NCBI GenBank assembly: GCA_964016885.1
Contig: OZ024744.1
Span: 113,021,033 to 113,085,032 of the forward strand
Source: Eledone cirrhosa
Taxonomy: Eukaryota; Mollusca; Cephalopoda; Octopoda; Eledonidae
Reading direction: 5' to 3'
DNA: 64,000 bases
Made by a program: the position numbers and the translations under genes. Below, piece after piece: positions 12,301-21,957 of this stretch. Position 1 is the first letter of the stretch. The number at the start of each line of letters is the position of its first letter. Under the pieces are notes generated by a model. It was not told the origin of the DNA. It saw nothing but the letters and a program-made list of their open reading frames with translations, and searched no databases.

Positions 12301-14855
12301 ATGCACCTACAAATGTACATATGTGTGTATGTACAAATGAATGTGTATAGTGAAAATAATGTGTGCATAAGTACATACATGAGGGCAAGCATATCAGTGT
12401 ATGTATGACCACAAATACGTATATAATATATGTTGAAAAAAGAAATTGTAAGATAATAGAGTTAACGTACATACAGACTCAGGGACTAAGGATTGAAATA
12501 TATACACATACAAGTATGAAAGCACGCGTATAAACACACACACATGCAAGTGATATATACAGGGAAGGGAGTGTATCAGTTAAAACAGTGTCAGGCTGAA
12601 GGTCAATACATATATAAAAAATATAAAATATGAAAATGTAAATGAGAAAATATATGAGAATAAAAAAATTAAATCAAAGAGAAAGTAAGAGGGAGGGGTT
12701 ATCAATTATAAAGTAACACTAGAAAAAATAAAAATCATAGGTTCGTACATACACATATATATATATATAAAAATATATATATAAATACGTACAGGCAAAA
12801 GCACATACATGCATACATACATACAAAAGCGCGCATACATACACACGAAGCACACATATAAATACATACATGTACATCTAATCACACGCATGCGACCATG
12901 TATATATATATACACACACACATATATATATATATATACATATACACACACACACACATATACATATGTATGTAAAAAACATAAATATAAAAACACACAT
13001 ACACACGCACATACGAATGCATTCATACACATATACAGACACGTATACATACACATGCATGCTCACACACATAGATACAATATAAAAACCAGCCATAAGA
13101 ATAAATGAGTACAAATTATACGCAAGTAAACATACATAAAAGCTGCTGCGGGACAACAGAATATATCTGGAGTTGAAAACGCAAGTGATATGTGATATCA
13201 GGTAGTGAAAGAAAAGGGGGAAGTAAAATATGTAAAATTGTGAAGAAATAAAGTAAGTGAATCAAAAAGCAGGGGGAGGGTCACTGGTGGATGTGAAGTA
13301 AAAATAAAGTTAAAAATAAAAGTAAACCAGAAAGAGAAGTCTGTAAAGAGGGTAATTTAAGGAAAGTGAAGAACAAGAGTTTATGGAGGATAACTATCTG
13401 AAAGTGAGTTAAGTTTATATGAGCTGGAAAGCAAGTGTGATTATATATATATACAAAATTTCTGTTTTTGCATTTAGGCAGGTTTTTGGTGATTTAAGGT
13501 TCTGTAAAATCCAATATTTTTCACTTATGCAGAGTGTGCATCTTCTTGTTCCTCTTGCATATTCTTTAGATTGGTTCAAAATTTACCAATCTAATTTATA
13601 TTGAATCCCATATTCTGCTAGCCAGAGCTGTTGTAAATCTTTTTTCAGGATGTCGGAAAGATGTGACATGTGAGTAATAACGCGATATGAATTTGTCTTG
13701 TGTCATACCCACATATCGTTCGCTGGTGGCTGGTAGGTTGTTGCTGGTGGTTGTCACTTTAGCCGCATATACAATGGCTTTGGTGTTGCATTTACCTTGT
13801 AATGGGCATTCACTTTTGACTCTGCAAGAGCAATTTTGATGTTCTCTGGTTATTTTCCTATTGAGGATATAAGATTTAATAGGGGAACTGCAGGAGTAGC
13901 TGATTTTGACACAGTTTCTATTGAAGATCTTATAGTATCTATGTGTTCTAGGGAAATGTTTATCTAAGAGCTCTAGGAATTTTTTGCCTACATTAGTTTT
14001 AACTGCTAAAGAGTAGGGGGTGGGTGAACCAGATTATTTTTCTTTTCCTATTATTATGTTTAAAGGAGTTAGTATTGTTGGGTATGTACTTATTTTTAAC
14101 TTTATTTTTACTTCACATCCACCAGTGAACCCCCCCCCCCCCCTCCCTGCTTTTTTATTTACTTTCTTTATATCTTTACAATTTGACATATTTTACTTCC
14201 CCCTTTTCTTTCACTACCTGATATCACATATCACTTGCGTTTTCAACTCCAGATATATTCTGTTGTCCCGCAGCCACTTTTATGTATGTTTACTTGCGTA
14301 TAATTAGTACTCATTTATTCATACGGTTGGTTTTTATATTGTATCTATACGTGTGAGCGTGCATGTGTGTGTATACATGTCTGTATATGTGTATGAATGC
14401 ATTCGTATGTGCGTGTGTATGTGTGTTTTTATATTTATGTTTTTTACATACTTATGTATATGTGTGTGTGTATATGTATATATATATATATGTGTATATA
14501 TATATATATCATTTTCAACATCATCATTTCATTTTACGTCCGCTTTTTCCCTGCTTGCAAGGGTGGGACGGGAACTGATTCTGGCTTGATTTCTACAGCT
14601 GGATGCCCTTCCTAACACCAACCTCATTTACAGTGAGTGCTGGGTGCTTTTTTGCCGTGGCACCTCCACGACCACTTTGCAGTGGAACGATATGGACCCC
14701 AGTCCCTATCATCTCATTTCTACAGCTGAGTAAACTGGAGCAATGTGAAATAAAGTGTCTTGCTCAAGGACACAACACATCACCCGGTCTGAGAATTGAA
14801 CTCACAACCTTTCGATTGCAAGGCCAATGCTCTAACCACTAAGCCATGTGCCTCC

Positions 14856-14917
<62 letters not shown>

Positions 14918-15752
14918 GGTCGCGTGCATGCGTGTGATTAGTTGTACATGTATGTATATATATGTGCTTCGTGTGTATGTATGTACGCATGTATGTACGC
15001 ATGTATGTGCTTTTGTCTGTACGTATTTATATATATGTGTGTATGTACGAACCTATGTATGTTTTTTATTTTTTCTAGTGTTACTTTATAATTAATAACC
15101 CCTCCCTCTTACTTTCTCTTTGATTTAATTTTTTTATTCTCATATATTTTTTCATTTTCATTTTCATATTTTATATATGTATTGACCTTCAGCTTGACAC
15201 TGCTTTGACTGATACACTCCCTTCCCTGTATATATCACTTGCATGTATGTGGTTGTGCGTGTGTGTGTGTTTATACGCGTGCTTTCATACTTGTATGTGT
15301 ATATATTTCAATCCTTAGTCCCTGAGTCTGTATGTACGCTAACTCTATTATCTTACAATTTCTTTTTTCAACATATATTATATACGCATTTGTGGTCACA
15401 CATACACTGATATGTTTGCCCTCATGTATGTACTTATGCACACATTTTTTCACTATACACATGCATTTGTACATACACACATATGTACATTTGTAGGTGC
15501 ATATACACACATTTATACACATACCCTTACTATATTTCCTTATTTTATTTTTATATATCTTTTGCATTACTTTTATTTATATTTTTTTTTTTGCCCATTA
15601 AACTTTTGCCTTTCTTGAGGAGATTTTTCAAATATTTCACTATGTTTTAAATGGTCTTGTCTGACGAATGAATGAGGACGTTTCTTGTATTCGTCTTATT
15701 CGGAAAACCTCTGGTAATGAGGTAATTATATTGTATTGTTTATTATACATAC

Positions 15753-15783
<31 letters not shown>

Positions 15784-17110
15784 AATATATATGTGTATTA
15801 CAATGGATTCTATTTTACAGGGCGTGTCTGTTGGAAATATCTGCAATTCTCTTAGAGCCTTCCCCAAAGTGCAAGCTTATGCCAAGAAAGAAACTATTAT
15901 AATTCTATGTGCTATCCAACTTCGAAGAGCTGACTCCATTGAAATCACTCTGGTAATTTAACTTTCATTGATTTCATTGATTTCTAAACAATTCCTTGCT
16001 AATTATACAACCCATGGGTCAACCATGACAGAAAATGACCACATGTACTGGAAGACTTGCTTTCATTTTGGTTGACCAAATATCAACCAGTTACTAAAGT
16101 GACCAAAGAATGGATCAGTTACTTAATTAATAATAAATTGAAGTGAACCTTAAATGGTGTGTGTTTTTATTGGCAGTATGACTCTACCAAAATATAACAA
16201 TATCTGTTTCAACATAGGTTTTCACATCAAAAATCTTGCAAAACAAATGTATTTATACTAGCTGCAGTACCCAGTAATACCTGGGAAAGGTGTGGTTATT
16301 CACAGTTCCCAGAGTGCACCTGAAAATGATAGCGACCCTGGGTGCCTATACTGGATTTTCAATAGCAACCTTTTGCTAGGTGTGTTTATGGCAGATATAT
16401 TTTTTGTGTGGAACTATCAATAGCTGTTTACGTCATAAGTCCTTCTTCCATCCAGCTTTCTTCATTCAGAGTGAATAAGTTGGGGAAGTTTGAGCTCGAA
16501 GAGTAACAAACTTATGTATAAGAGTAGCAAACTTACTGCCTTAGCGCTCAAGAACAAACTCAGAACAATTAAGGAAGTCATCGCAATTATTGAAGAAATT
16601 ATAACTGAGTGAACATATTCAGGTACTGTTCAAGCACCCTGTATATCACCGTTTGGAAAGCCCTTTGAATGACTGAAGCAATTCAATAAATCCATCCCGT
16701 TTTCCCCCTATAAGTAGACATAACCCGAGAAAACACACCATAATAAGTCGGATAAACAATCAGAAGTGTTGGCCCTAAAGAGGGCCTTGTAACATTCACT
16801 GTTGCAAAGTGTCAATAATGGGGAAGAAGTTACATCTTCTTAATTCGTGTTAATCTTCCCACGATCCGACACCTCGAAATATCCACTAAATAAACTCTAC
16901 TCTCGAAGACGGCATGTTACAATTAACATGTCGGGAGTACGAATATTCGTCAACATACGATTTGGGGTTTATTCTTCGGACTAGTCTCAGGTAAGCCAAC
17001 TTCCAGGTCATTCATCATAACACTTTGTTGTAACTTATCAGTAATTCCTGCAGTTGACCTTAATGTGACCTAAGTGTGTGCACGTGTTCAGATTTCATAT
17101 CTGTGGATGT

Positions 17111-17141
<31 letters not shown>

Positions 17142-17186
17142 TTATATATATATATATACACATATATATATATATATATATATACA

Positions 17187-17242
<56 letters not shown>

Positions 17243-20200
17243 CAGAGACATCTGTTCAGTCGTCAACCAAAATCGATTGTCATCTGCTTTGTTTGAAATT
17301 TCTTTATGTATATTTCTAATAAGTTGTTGCCTTGTTTTGGAGGACTGAGTTGTGGGAGGAGGAAGGGGTGTAGTGGGAGGGAGAGTTTAACATACAGTAG
17401 TAGTATCTCCTCTGCCCCCTCTCTCACTGAAACATCTTCTCTTTCCTCCTCCATTGTAAAGATGTCCCCAGGGATTCCATTATTCATTTTTATTGAAATT
17501 CAATTAGCCAGTCCTGTTTCTGAATATTAGCTTAACATGTGTGTAAAGTTTCATCAGGATCAGATCACTGGTGTAGGCGCCATCTGGTTACACACAGACA
17601 GACAGAAATTGCCATTTATATAGTAGATATGTATATATATATATTCACTAATATATACTATATATATATATATATATTTATCATCATCACCCGTTTAACG
17701 TCCATTTTCAACACTAGCATGAGTTAGACACGCTGTCCTATTGTGAGACAAGCCAAGTCAGCTGACCATGCCTTGCTCATACAGAACTGATTTTGGCTTG
17801 GTTTCTACAGCTGGATACCCTTCCTAATGTCAACCACATTTACAGTGTGTACTAGGTGTTTTTTGTTGATGTATATATATACATATATTGCCGGTAGCAA
17901 TAAGACAACATTAAGTATAATAGGGTATATCATCATCATCATCATCATTTCATTTTACGTCCGCTTTTTCACTCCTTGCAAGGGTGGGACGGGAACTGAT
18001 TCTGGCTTGATTTCTACAGCTGGATGCCCTTCCTAACACCAACCTCATTTACAGTGAGTGCTGGGTGCTTTTTTGCCGTGGCACCTCCACGACCACTTTG
18101 CAGTGGAATGATATGGACCCCAGTCCCTATCATCTCATTTCTACAGTTGAGTAAACTGGAGCAATGTGAAATAAAGTGTCTTGCTCAAGGAAACAACACA
18201 TCACCCGGTCTGAGAATTGAACTCACAACCTTTCGCTTGCAAGGCCAATGCTCTAACCCACTAAGCCATGTGCCTCCATGTATATATGAAAACATATTTA
18301 TATGTTTATATACAATAAATAAACATATGATATCAAAGAAAAAATAGATACTACCTAGGCTGGTCATAATTAATTGGCAGTTGCACTAAGACAGCGTTAA
18401 CAAAAATATGTTTATTGTATATAAACATATATTATGTGCCTTCATATACACCCTTATTAGGCTTAAACACTGTCTTACTGCTACTGCTAATTAAATATAA
18501 TCAGCTCTAAATTTAATTGGCTCTAGTCTATTTCCATCTCAATACCAGTTGAGTAAATGTCACTGATGAGAGATTAATGAATCTTGAAACAGCTGTCTGA
18601 CATTCTCAAAGGCTACTGATATATCTGTGATATGTTCACAGAGTAAAAGAGAGATAACACAGCTACACATATGTTTATTGTATATAATCATATAGTATAT
18701 GCTTTCATATATACCCCTATATACATATCATCATCATTTGATGTCCATTTTTCCTACTAGCAAGGGTTGAACAGGCCTATTTACTGACCTCACAGACAGA
18801 GCAAGGAAGTCTGTATCCCGCTTATGTACAATCATATTGAATGCAGAGGAGAAGTTGTTTCTCCTTTTAACACAAACTGAAGTGTCCTACCAACCTGTTG
18901 TTTGGCAGGCTTTCTACAGCTAGATGTCCTTCCTAACACCAACCACTTTATAGCATGTACTGGCTGTGTTTATTGTGTAGATCACCAACTGCAGTAAGAC
19001 ATGTGCTAGCAGCCGAAGTATATGATAAAGTTATATCTGTATAACTACATTGTGTAACCATGACTGCACCAATGTATATAAATATATACACATATCTAAT
19101 ATGTAGGCATGTAGACATGCCAGAAAATTTGAATTTCCCTGTAAATTGAAAAGGTGATAAACATCTTTAATCGATTTTCAGATCTTATTGGACCTTCAGT
19201 AGAAGATGTGTATATCATCCAATTAAATCAATGTTATATCGGTACTTCTTCCATTATCTAATATATACATAGATGTATAACTGCGAAAGTCATTGATTTT
19301 ACCTGTTTTCTTCTCTAATATTTCAGTCAATGGATGTAAAGTATACTGATGATTCAGGAACCTTGCTTTCTACCTTAAAAGATCTTGTTGAAGAAACGGC
19401 TAAAGCTGTCAGTCACAAACTTGTCAATAGCAGTGCCTTAAAAGCTGTCATCAATGTTCAGGTAGAAACTAAAAGACCCACCAATAAAAATTCAGGTAAT
19501 TTCAAGGAATTTATTTTAGTTTTTTTTTTATTCTTTCACTGTTCTTTTATTTTTGCAACAAAGGGATGTATTTTTACTTCAAATATATATGCAATTCATT
19601 CTTAATGTCCTGTACCACATGAAACCACATTAGCAAGATATTCTTGTAAAGTACAAAACAACACTTTGACTACATCACAATAAATATTAAAGTCTTTACT
19701 TTAATACAGTCAGTCCACCAGTAAAGATACTATAAACATTGGAATTAACCAACCACATTCTTGTAAAGTACAAAACAATACTATGGCTACATCACTATGG
19801 GTACATCAGTCTTTACTTTAATGTTACACATTTTCACAACAATCTGAGTTTCCGAAGATCCTGTAAAAGGGTGAAAGCAGCGATTCTTTGCTTAAACTTT
19901 AATCTGTACTAATAATATATATATAGAGAGAGAGAAAAGGTGAAATTGGAAATAGCACGGAAAATATATTTAAGAATCTGTTTTTCAATTTTTTCCTTTC
20001 TTTGATTCGTACACACTCACACTCTCTAAAACCATATTCCAAAAATAGAATTTCATTTACAACCCTACTTTTGCCAATCCCATTTACCTCCCTCCCCCAT
20101 AGAATTTGTCTCTAGCTTACATTTCCCCTCTTCTCCACCCCCATCTGAACTGTTGACCAGTCTATTAACACAATTGAGATACACACATATATTTACTGAA

Positions 20201-21484
20201 ATCTCCCTCTCCCAAAAAATAATTTTGTTCTGTGTGAAAAGAAAAAACACAACTACCACCACTGCTGCTGCTACTACCATGACTACACCTCTCTCTATAT
20301 ACACAAAAGTTCATTCTCCAGTCTCCTTCTCAACAAGGAAGATGAAAAAAACTTGCCTCAACACTTGATTTTAAATCTTTAATTTTTAATTTTTAATTCT
20401 TATTAATTCTTTTTTAATTGTAATACTCAACATTTGATGGGATGAATTTTACTAATACATCGAAACCGGTTATACTTTATATACTTAATATACATTATAA
20501 AACTCTTTTTTAAAAGAATTGTCCCTCTTATTTTTGCAATTATGTCACTTTGACGAATGAAAGAAAGGAAAAAGAAAAACAGACCCTTAAATATATTTTC
20601 CGTGTTATTTCCAATTTCACCTTTTCTCTATAACCACTCTTTTGTATAGAACCTTACTTCCCTTTTCAAATATATATATCATCGTCATCATCGTCATCAT
20701 CGTTTAACGTCCATCTTCCACGCTAGCATGGGTTAGATGGTTTTGTTTCATTTTATGCGGGATTGGTCGGGAGACCGTATCTCACTCGTACAGAAGTGTC
20801 TCTGGCTGGTTTTCTATGGTTGGATGCCCTTCCTAACGCCAAGCACTTTTACAGTGTAGACTGGGAGCCTTTTTATCGTGTCTCCTACACGACCACTTTG
20901 CAGTGTGGACTGGGTGCTTTTTGTTGTGTCACCGACACAGTGGACGGAAAGGGGGGGGGGGGGATGGGGTAGGGTGTATATAGATATGTATATGTATGTA
21001 TATATTATTTTACTTATATTTTCCAGGTAACAAGTATATGCCAGTGATTCCTATTCTTTGTACAATTGTCAGTCTTTTGGGCGTGGTCAGTATTATACTT
21101 GTAATATTTTGGTACCGCCGACGTCGCAGCAGCAAAAGAGCAAGGAGAATGGAACGTGCGATTCACCAGAAAACCAACAATGAAAATGAAGAAGCCTTAA
21201 CCCAGTTCCGCAGGAAATCTTTGTTTGACATGGATAAAGGAGGAGGAGGAGGAGGTGGTGGCGGCAGAGGAACAACAAATTTCCTAACAACAGAGTTTAA
21301 TGAGATAGGAATCGAAAAATACGAGAAAGTGTCAGCTCCTAAAAGACTTTTACCTACAAGAGCAGACTCTTATGAAAAGCTGAAACAGAAAACACCGTTG
21401 AGAAAAATGAAGAAGAAAGATGTTAATATTGAAATATCTCGGACATTAGCAGCAGCAGCAGCCGAAAGGGAGATAATTATGTAA
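1445..21484 (+). CDS. JAG: Jagged/Serrate-type Notch ligand, 3' part (six exons, 5' end outside window)
   Basis: Transmembrane DSL ligand that activates Notch on neighbouring cells. Exons are 1445-1558, 5874-5998, 6123-6389, 15821-15952, 19327-19495 and 21027-21484, joined in phases 1, 0, 0, 0, 1. Order of parts: last calcium-binding EGF, VWC-like cysteine-rich region (VWCGPKNC), a long juxtamembrane ectodomain, a transmembrane helix, a basic stop-transfer sequence and a cytoplasmic tail of about 115 residues. Known for the family: the C-terminal cysteine-rich/VWC region separates Jagged/Serrate from Delta, and vertebrate JAG1 has the same order with an EGF of the CAFGxTC type directly before VWC. 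Seen here: no extra exon is needed between EGF and VWC. The N-terminal C2/DSL region and earlier EGF repeats are missing because the window starts inside the gene. Assignment to Jagged is secure. One-to-one orthology to JAG1 or JAG2 cannot be decided. Confidence 0.93.
1648..1985 (-). pseudogene. mariner-type transposase C-terminal remnant
   Basis: On the minus strand, broken frames read pieces typical of the end of mariner-family transposases: a HxPYLNDLTWF stretch (the usual PHPPYSPDLAPCDFF region), then [12 protein letters not shown] and [10 protein letters not shown]. An end-like AATGTTCAATAAGTAATGA follows near 1650. It has stops and shifts, so it is a dead fragment in Jagged intron 1. 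The family call rests on motif order only. Confidence 0.6.
1986..2271 (+). mobile_element. Penelope-like element 3' tail
   Basis: GATCACAGAATGTGTGACGA and TTTTTATTGGCAGCATGACC CTCCCAAAGTATAACAATAT match, in reverse complement, the 3' end of the PLE copy at 58606-60331. The non-coding tail only. The 120-bp array starts immediately after it. Confidence 0.75.
2272..4628. repeat. 120-bp minisatellite, copy A (about 20 units)
   Basis: Units contain CCCCAGTAGCAGTGAGTAGG, GGTCTGGAGACCAAGAACA and ACAGGTTTAACAAGACAGTC. The period is exactly 120 bp up to about 4170, where one base is lost. On the minus strand a 40-codon frame repeats, but it is broken by TAG in the units near 2690 and 3890 and by the deletion, so it is not a gene. 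Variant units (GCGACTAG near 3728, 4088 and 4568) are spaced by multiples of 120. A second array lies at 26147-28550. Confidence 0.95.
4629..4989. other. Intron 1 sequence, nothing recognised
   Basis: AT-rich single-copy-looking sequence. The first 40 bases (TTTGACCACAAACCTA) resemble the right flank of the second 120-bp array at 28530-28570. No domain or RNA gene seen. Confidence 0.5.
4990..5686. repeat. 79-bp pyrimidine-rich minisatellite (about 9 units)
   Basis: Unit CATACTGCTTTGATTCTCC ... TCTTGATTCTTCTTCCTTG ... TTAATCCTTTCTTCCT at a strict 79-bp spacing (5021, 5100, 5179...). Strong strand asymmetry (C+T-rich on +). Internally built of GATCCTTC/GATTCTTC sub-repeats. It lies about 190 bp before the VWC exon. 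The minus-strand Lys/Glu-rich frame is an artefact. Confidence 0.92.
5874..5998 (+). CDS. JAG: Jagged exon: VWC-like cysteine-rich region, first half
   Basis: Acceptor TTTTTTACAG, donor GTAAGG, 125 bp. Encodes a stretch with a tryptophan and the pattern [15 protein letters not shown], as in the VWC-like region that follows the EGF repeats of Jagged/Serrate. It is only 124 bp from the next exon, the one short intron of the six-exon set. Confidence 0.92.
6123..6389 (+). CDS. JAG: Jagged exon: VWC-like second half and start of juxtamembrane region
   Basis: 89 whole codons, donor GTAAGT. It starts [12 protein letters not shown], the diagnostic Jagged motif (W-C-G-P-x-x-C-L), followed by C-x6-C and C-F-T-P-P-C patterns. 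It then leads into [17 protein letters not shown], matching the family segment after the cysteine-rich region. An open frame runs on past the donor into an (ATC)n tract giving poly-His; the GTAAGT donor and the family alignment argue against that extension. Confidence 0.93.
6438..6515. repeat. (ATC)n microsatellite
   Basis: About 26 CAT/ATC repeats in the intron directly behind the third exon. They give a spurious poly-His frame. Confidence 0.97.
6836..7860. repeat. 65-bp minisatellite, copy B (about 16 units)
   Basis: Same unit and orientation as the array at 665-1322, preceded by the same degenerate flank (6641-6809). Longer and more uniform than copy A. It lies in intron 3 of Jagged, on the other side of three exons. 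Confidence 0.93.
7861..9284. other. Intron 3 sequence with one old SINE
   Basis: Apart from the degenerate SINE at 8215-8405 this 1.4 kb is AT-rich with no domain, RNA gene or tandem repeat that I can recognise. Confidence 0.5.
8215..8405 (-). mobile_element. Degenerate tRNA-derived SINE
   Basis: Reverse complement carries a TRNA-like head and GAGCAAAACACTTCATTTTA CACTGCTCCAG, the same core as the well-preserved SINEs at 14510 and 17930 (GAGCAAGACACTTTATTTC). Many substitutions, so an old copy. Confidence 0.65.
9285..9357. repeat. (TA)n(TG)n microsatellite
   Basis: Uninterrupted TA run followed by GT repeats, directly against the 3' end of the RTE LINE copy. Confidence 0.95.
10155..10900 (-). 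pseudogene. RTE reverse transcriptase fragment
   Basis: Minus strand: [54 protein letters not shown] and [13 protein letters not shown] are the standard fingers and palm blocks of RTE-clade reverse transcriptase. The catalytic block is reduced to PYADDL just before a deletion near 10155. The upstream part carries a duplicated EMLKASG stretch. The frame breaks after DRVP. Confidence 0.85.
10165..10262. repeat. Short triplication inside LINE copy 1
   Basis: CAGCCAGTCTTAAA...CATCTGTAATG(A/G)A occurs three times in tandem (about 36 bp). LINE copy 2 has the segment once (42372-42425), so the triplication is specific to this copy. Confidence 0.8.
11673..11965 (-). pseudogene. RTE endonuclease (APE-type) fragment
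   Basis: Minus-strand frame with [14 protein letters not shown], the GDFN motif of exonuclease-endonuclease-phosphatase nucleases, then [12 protein letters not shown] and [11 protein letters not shown] (the usual I-D-(Y/F) segment). The N-terminal catalytic third is absent. Inactive fragment of LINE copy 1. Confidence 0.8.
13433..14090 (-). pseudogene. GIY-YIG endonuclease region of a Penelope-like element
   Basis: Minus-strand reading gives, in order, [48 protein letters not shown] (cysteine cluster), [10 protein letters not shown] (the VY half of GIY), [18 protein letters not shown] (the YVG half) and [15 protein letters not shown]. This order is that of the C-terminal nuclease of Penelope-like and related retroelements. 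Reverse transcriptase is absent. At least one stop lies upstream, so it is not functional. Confidence 0.75.
14510..14858 (-). mobile_element. tRNA-derived SINE with GAGCAAGACACTT core
   Basis: Reverse complement begins GGAGGCACATGGCTTAGTGG (A-box region), then GAGTTCAATTCTC (B box) and CTTGAGCAAGACACTTTATT, and ends in GCGGACGTAAAATGAAATGA plus ATG repeats. Inserted in the right arm of the PLE pair. Nearly identical to the copy at 17930. Confidence 0.85.
15821..15952 (+). CDS. JAG: Jagged exon: juxtamembrane ectodomain
   Basis: 132 bp, 44 codons, phase 0-0. Acceptor CTATTTTACAG, donor GTAATT. Encodes a segment with [15 protein letters not shown] and IILCAIQL, two cysteines placed as in the conserved Jagged ectodomain between the VWC region and the membrane. 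The acceptor lies only 70 bp past the end of the inverted Penelope-like pair, with a TA/TG tract between. Confidence 0.88.
16150..16251 (+). mobile_element. Penelope-like element 3' terminal fragment
   Basis: GTGTTTTTATTGGCAGTATG, CCAAAATATAACAATATCTG and CTTGCAAAACAAATG match the tail at 2180-2271. Only the terminal 100 bp, in Jagged intron 4. Confidence 0.7.
16252..17640. other. Unclassified interspersed-repeat remnant in intron 4
   Basis: Starts ACTAGCTGCAGTACCCAGTA and ends in ACACACAGACAGACAGAAATT ... TATATAGTAGATA, a layout common to old invertebrate retroelement 3' regions. A related start-like stretch (CTGAGTTACTCGGCTTTGCC) occurs at 54133. It contains a large TA tract (17112-17238). 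No coding domain recognised. Confidence 0.4.
17112..17238. repeat. (TA)n microsatellite
   Basis: TA run interrupted only by ACACAC/ACACTTA steps. Pseudo-frames of Tyr/Ile come from it. Confidence 0.95.
17683..17870. mobile_element. Dispersed 'GTTTAACGTCC ... GGATGCCCTTCC' repeat
   Basis: ATCATCACCCGTTTAACGTC, then GGTTTCTACAGCTGGATACC CTTCCTAATGTCAACC and TTTACAGTGTGTACTAGGTG. This family, sharing its 3' part with the tRNA SINEs, recurs at 18727, 20680, 32735 and 48600. Confidence 0.7.
17930..18285 (-). mobile_element. tRNA-derived SINE with GAGCAAGACACTT core
   Basis: Second nearly intact copy of the 14510 element, same orientation, with the same A-box/B-box head and (ATC)n-ended GACGTAAAATGAAATG tail. 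The few differences suggest recent activity. Confidence 0.85.
18286..19326. other. Intron 4 remainder with a dispersed-repeat copy
   Basis: 18727-18990 is a diverged member of the TTTGATGTCCATTTTTCC ... TAGATGTCCTTCCTAACACC family. The rest is AT-rich, with the near-repeated ATGTTTATTGTATATAAACATA at 18400 and 18670. No gene seen. Confidence 0.5.
19327..19495 (+). CDS. JAG: Jagged exon: juxtamembrane ectodomain, membrane-proximal
   Basis: 169 bp, acceptor TAATATTTCAG, donor GTAATT, leaving one base for the next codon. Encodes [20 protein letters not shown] and ends in TKRPTNKN. Family knowledge: NSS-x3-AV followed by a basic RP motif occurs at the same place in vertebrate JAG1. NSS is an N-glycosylation sequon. 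Confidence 0.9.
19846..19912. repeat. Fragment of 'AGCAGCGATTCTTTGC' repeat
   Basis: GGGTGAAAGCAGCGATTCTTTGCTTAAACT is shared with the terminal repeat of the element at 36175-37219 and with 37528-37580. Single end only. Confidence 0.65.
19931..20632. mobile_element. Foldback element in the last intron
   Basis: The left arm (19931-20010, AGAGAAAAGGTGAAATTGG...) and right arm (20553-20630, ...CCAATTTCACCTTTTCTCT) are reverse complements over about 80 bp with few mismatches. The 540-bp interior has no domain. It lies between the last two Jagged exons, so it is transcribed with the gene. Confidence 0.8.
20680..20945. mobile_element. Dispersed 'GTTTAACGTCC ... GGATGCCCTTCC' repeat
   Basis: TCGTTTAACGTCCATCTTCC, GGTTGGATGCCCTTCCTAAC and CTACACGACCACTTTGCAGT, ending in a G-run. 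It stands 80 bp before the last Jagged exon. Confidence 0.7.
21027..21484 (+). CDS. JAG: Jagged last exon: transmembrane helix and cytoplasmic tail
   Basis: Starts after a TATTTTCCAG acceptor and ends at TAA 21482-21484. A hydrophobic helix ([20 protein letters not shown]) is followed by a stop-transfer cluster [11 protein letters not shown]. The tail is Lys/Arg-rich, with a nine-Gly run encoded by GGA/GGT repeats, a [11 protein letters not shown] stretch and a five-Ala run. It ends EREIIM, a hydrophobic C-terminus that could be a class II PDZ ligand. Vertebrate JAG1 also ends in a PDZ-binding motif. In the family the tail is released by gamma-secretase after ectodomain shedding; that is not shown here. 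Confidence 0.92.
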
Positions 21485-21541
21485 AAATACAAACATATAT
21501 ATAATGATTAACAAAAAAGAAAAAGAAAAACAGTATGCTTC

Positions 21542-21587
<46 letters not shown>

Positions 21588-21917
21588 CAATATGAAGGAA
21601 TATTGAAAAGTTTTAAAATATTTGTGTTTATATAATCAAAGAATGTTCCTAAAATATATTATTTCCACCTCTTCTACTTACCATAAACATACATGCATAT
21701 CTACTCTGAACTGTACACCAAATATATGTATATAGAAGCAGCTGCGTATACACACACAAACACACACATATGCGGAACATAAACACACACACACATATAG
21801 TATTTCTCTAATTAGATAAATATTTATGTAAAGACACATATAGACCCATTTTAAACACACATATTTTAACAATTCCCTTTATTAATTTCACTATCTGCAT
21901 ATAAAACAAAAAAGTAG

Positions 21918-21957
<40 letters not shown>

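Larger units (their letters stand above)
12054..15750. mobile_element. Inverted pair of 5'-truncated Penelope-like elements
   Basis: The left arm (12054-13319) is the reverse complement of the right arm (14091-15750), apart from a SINE of about 350 bp inserted in the right arm and scattered substitutions. Landmarks: AACAATACAATATAATTACC / GGTAATTATATTGTATTGTT at the outer ends and GGATGTGAAGTAAAAATAAA / TTTATTTTTACTTCACATCC at the inner ends. The loop (13320-14090) encodes a GIY-YIG endonuclease region on the minus strand. The left copy is therefore a minus-strand PLE from 14090 to its 3' end at 12054, and the right arm is the 3' part of a second copy in opposite orientation. It lies wholly in Jagged intron 3. 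Confidence 0.8.
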
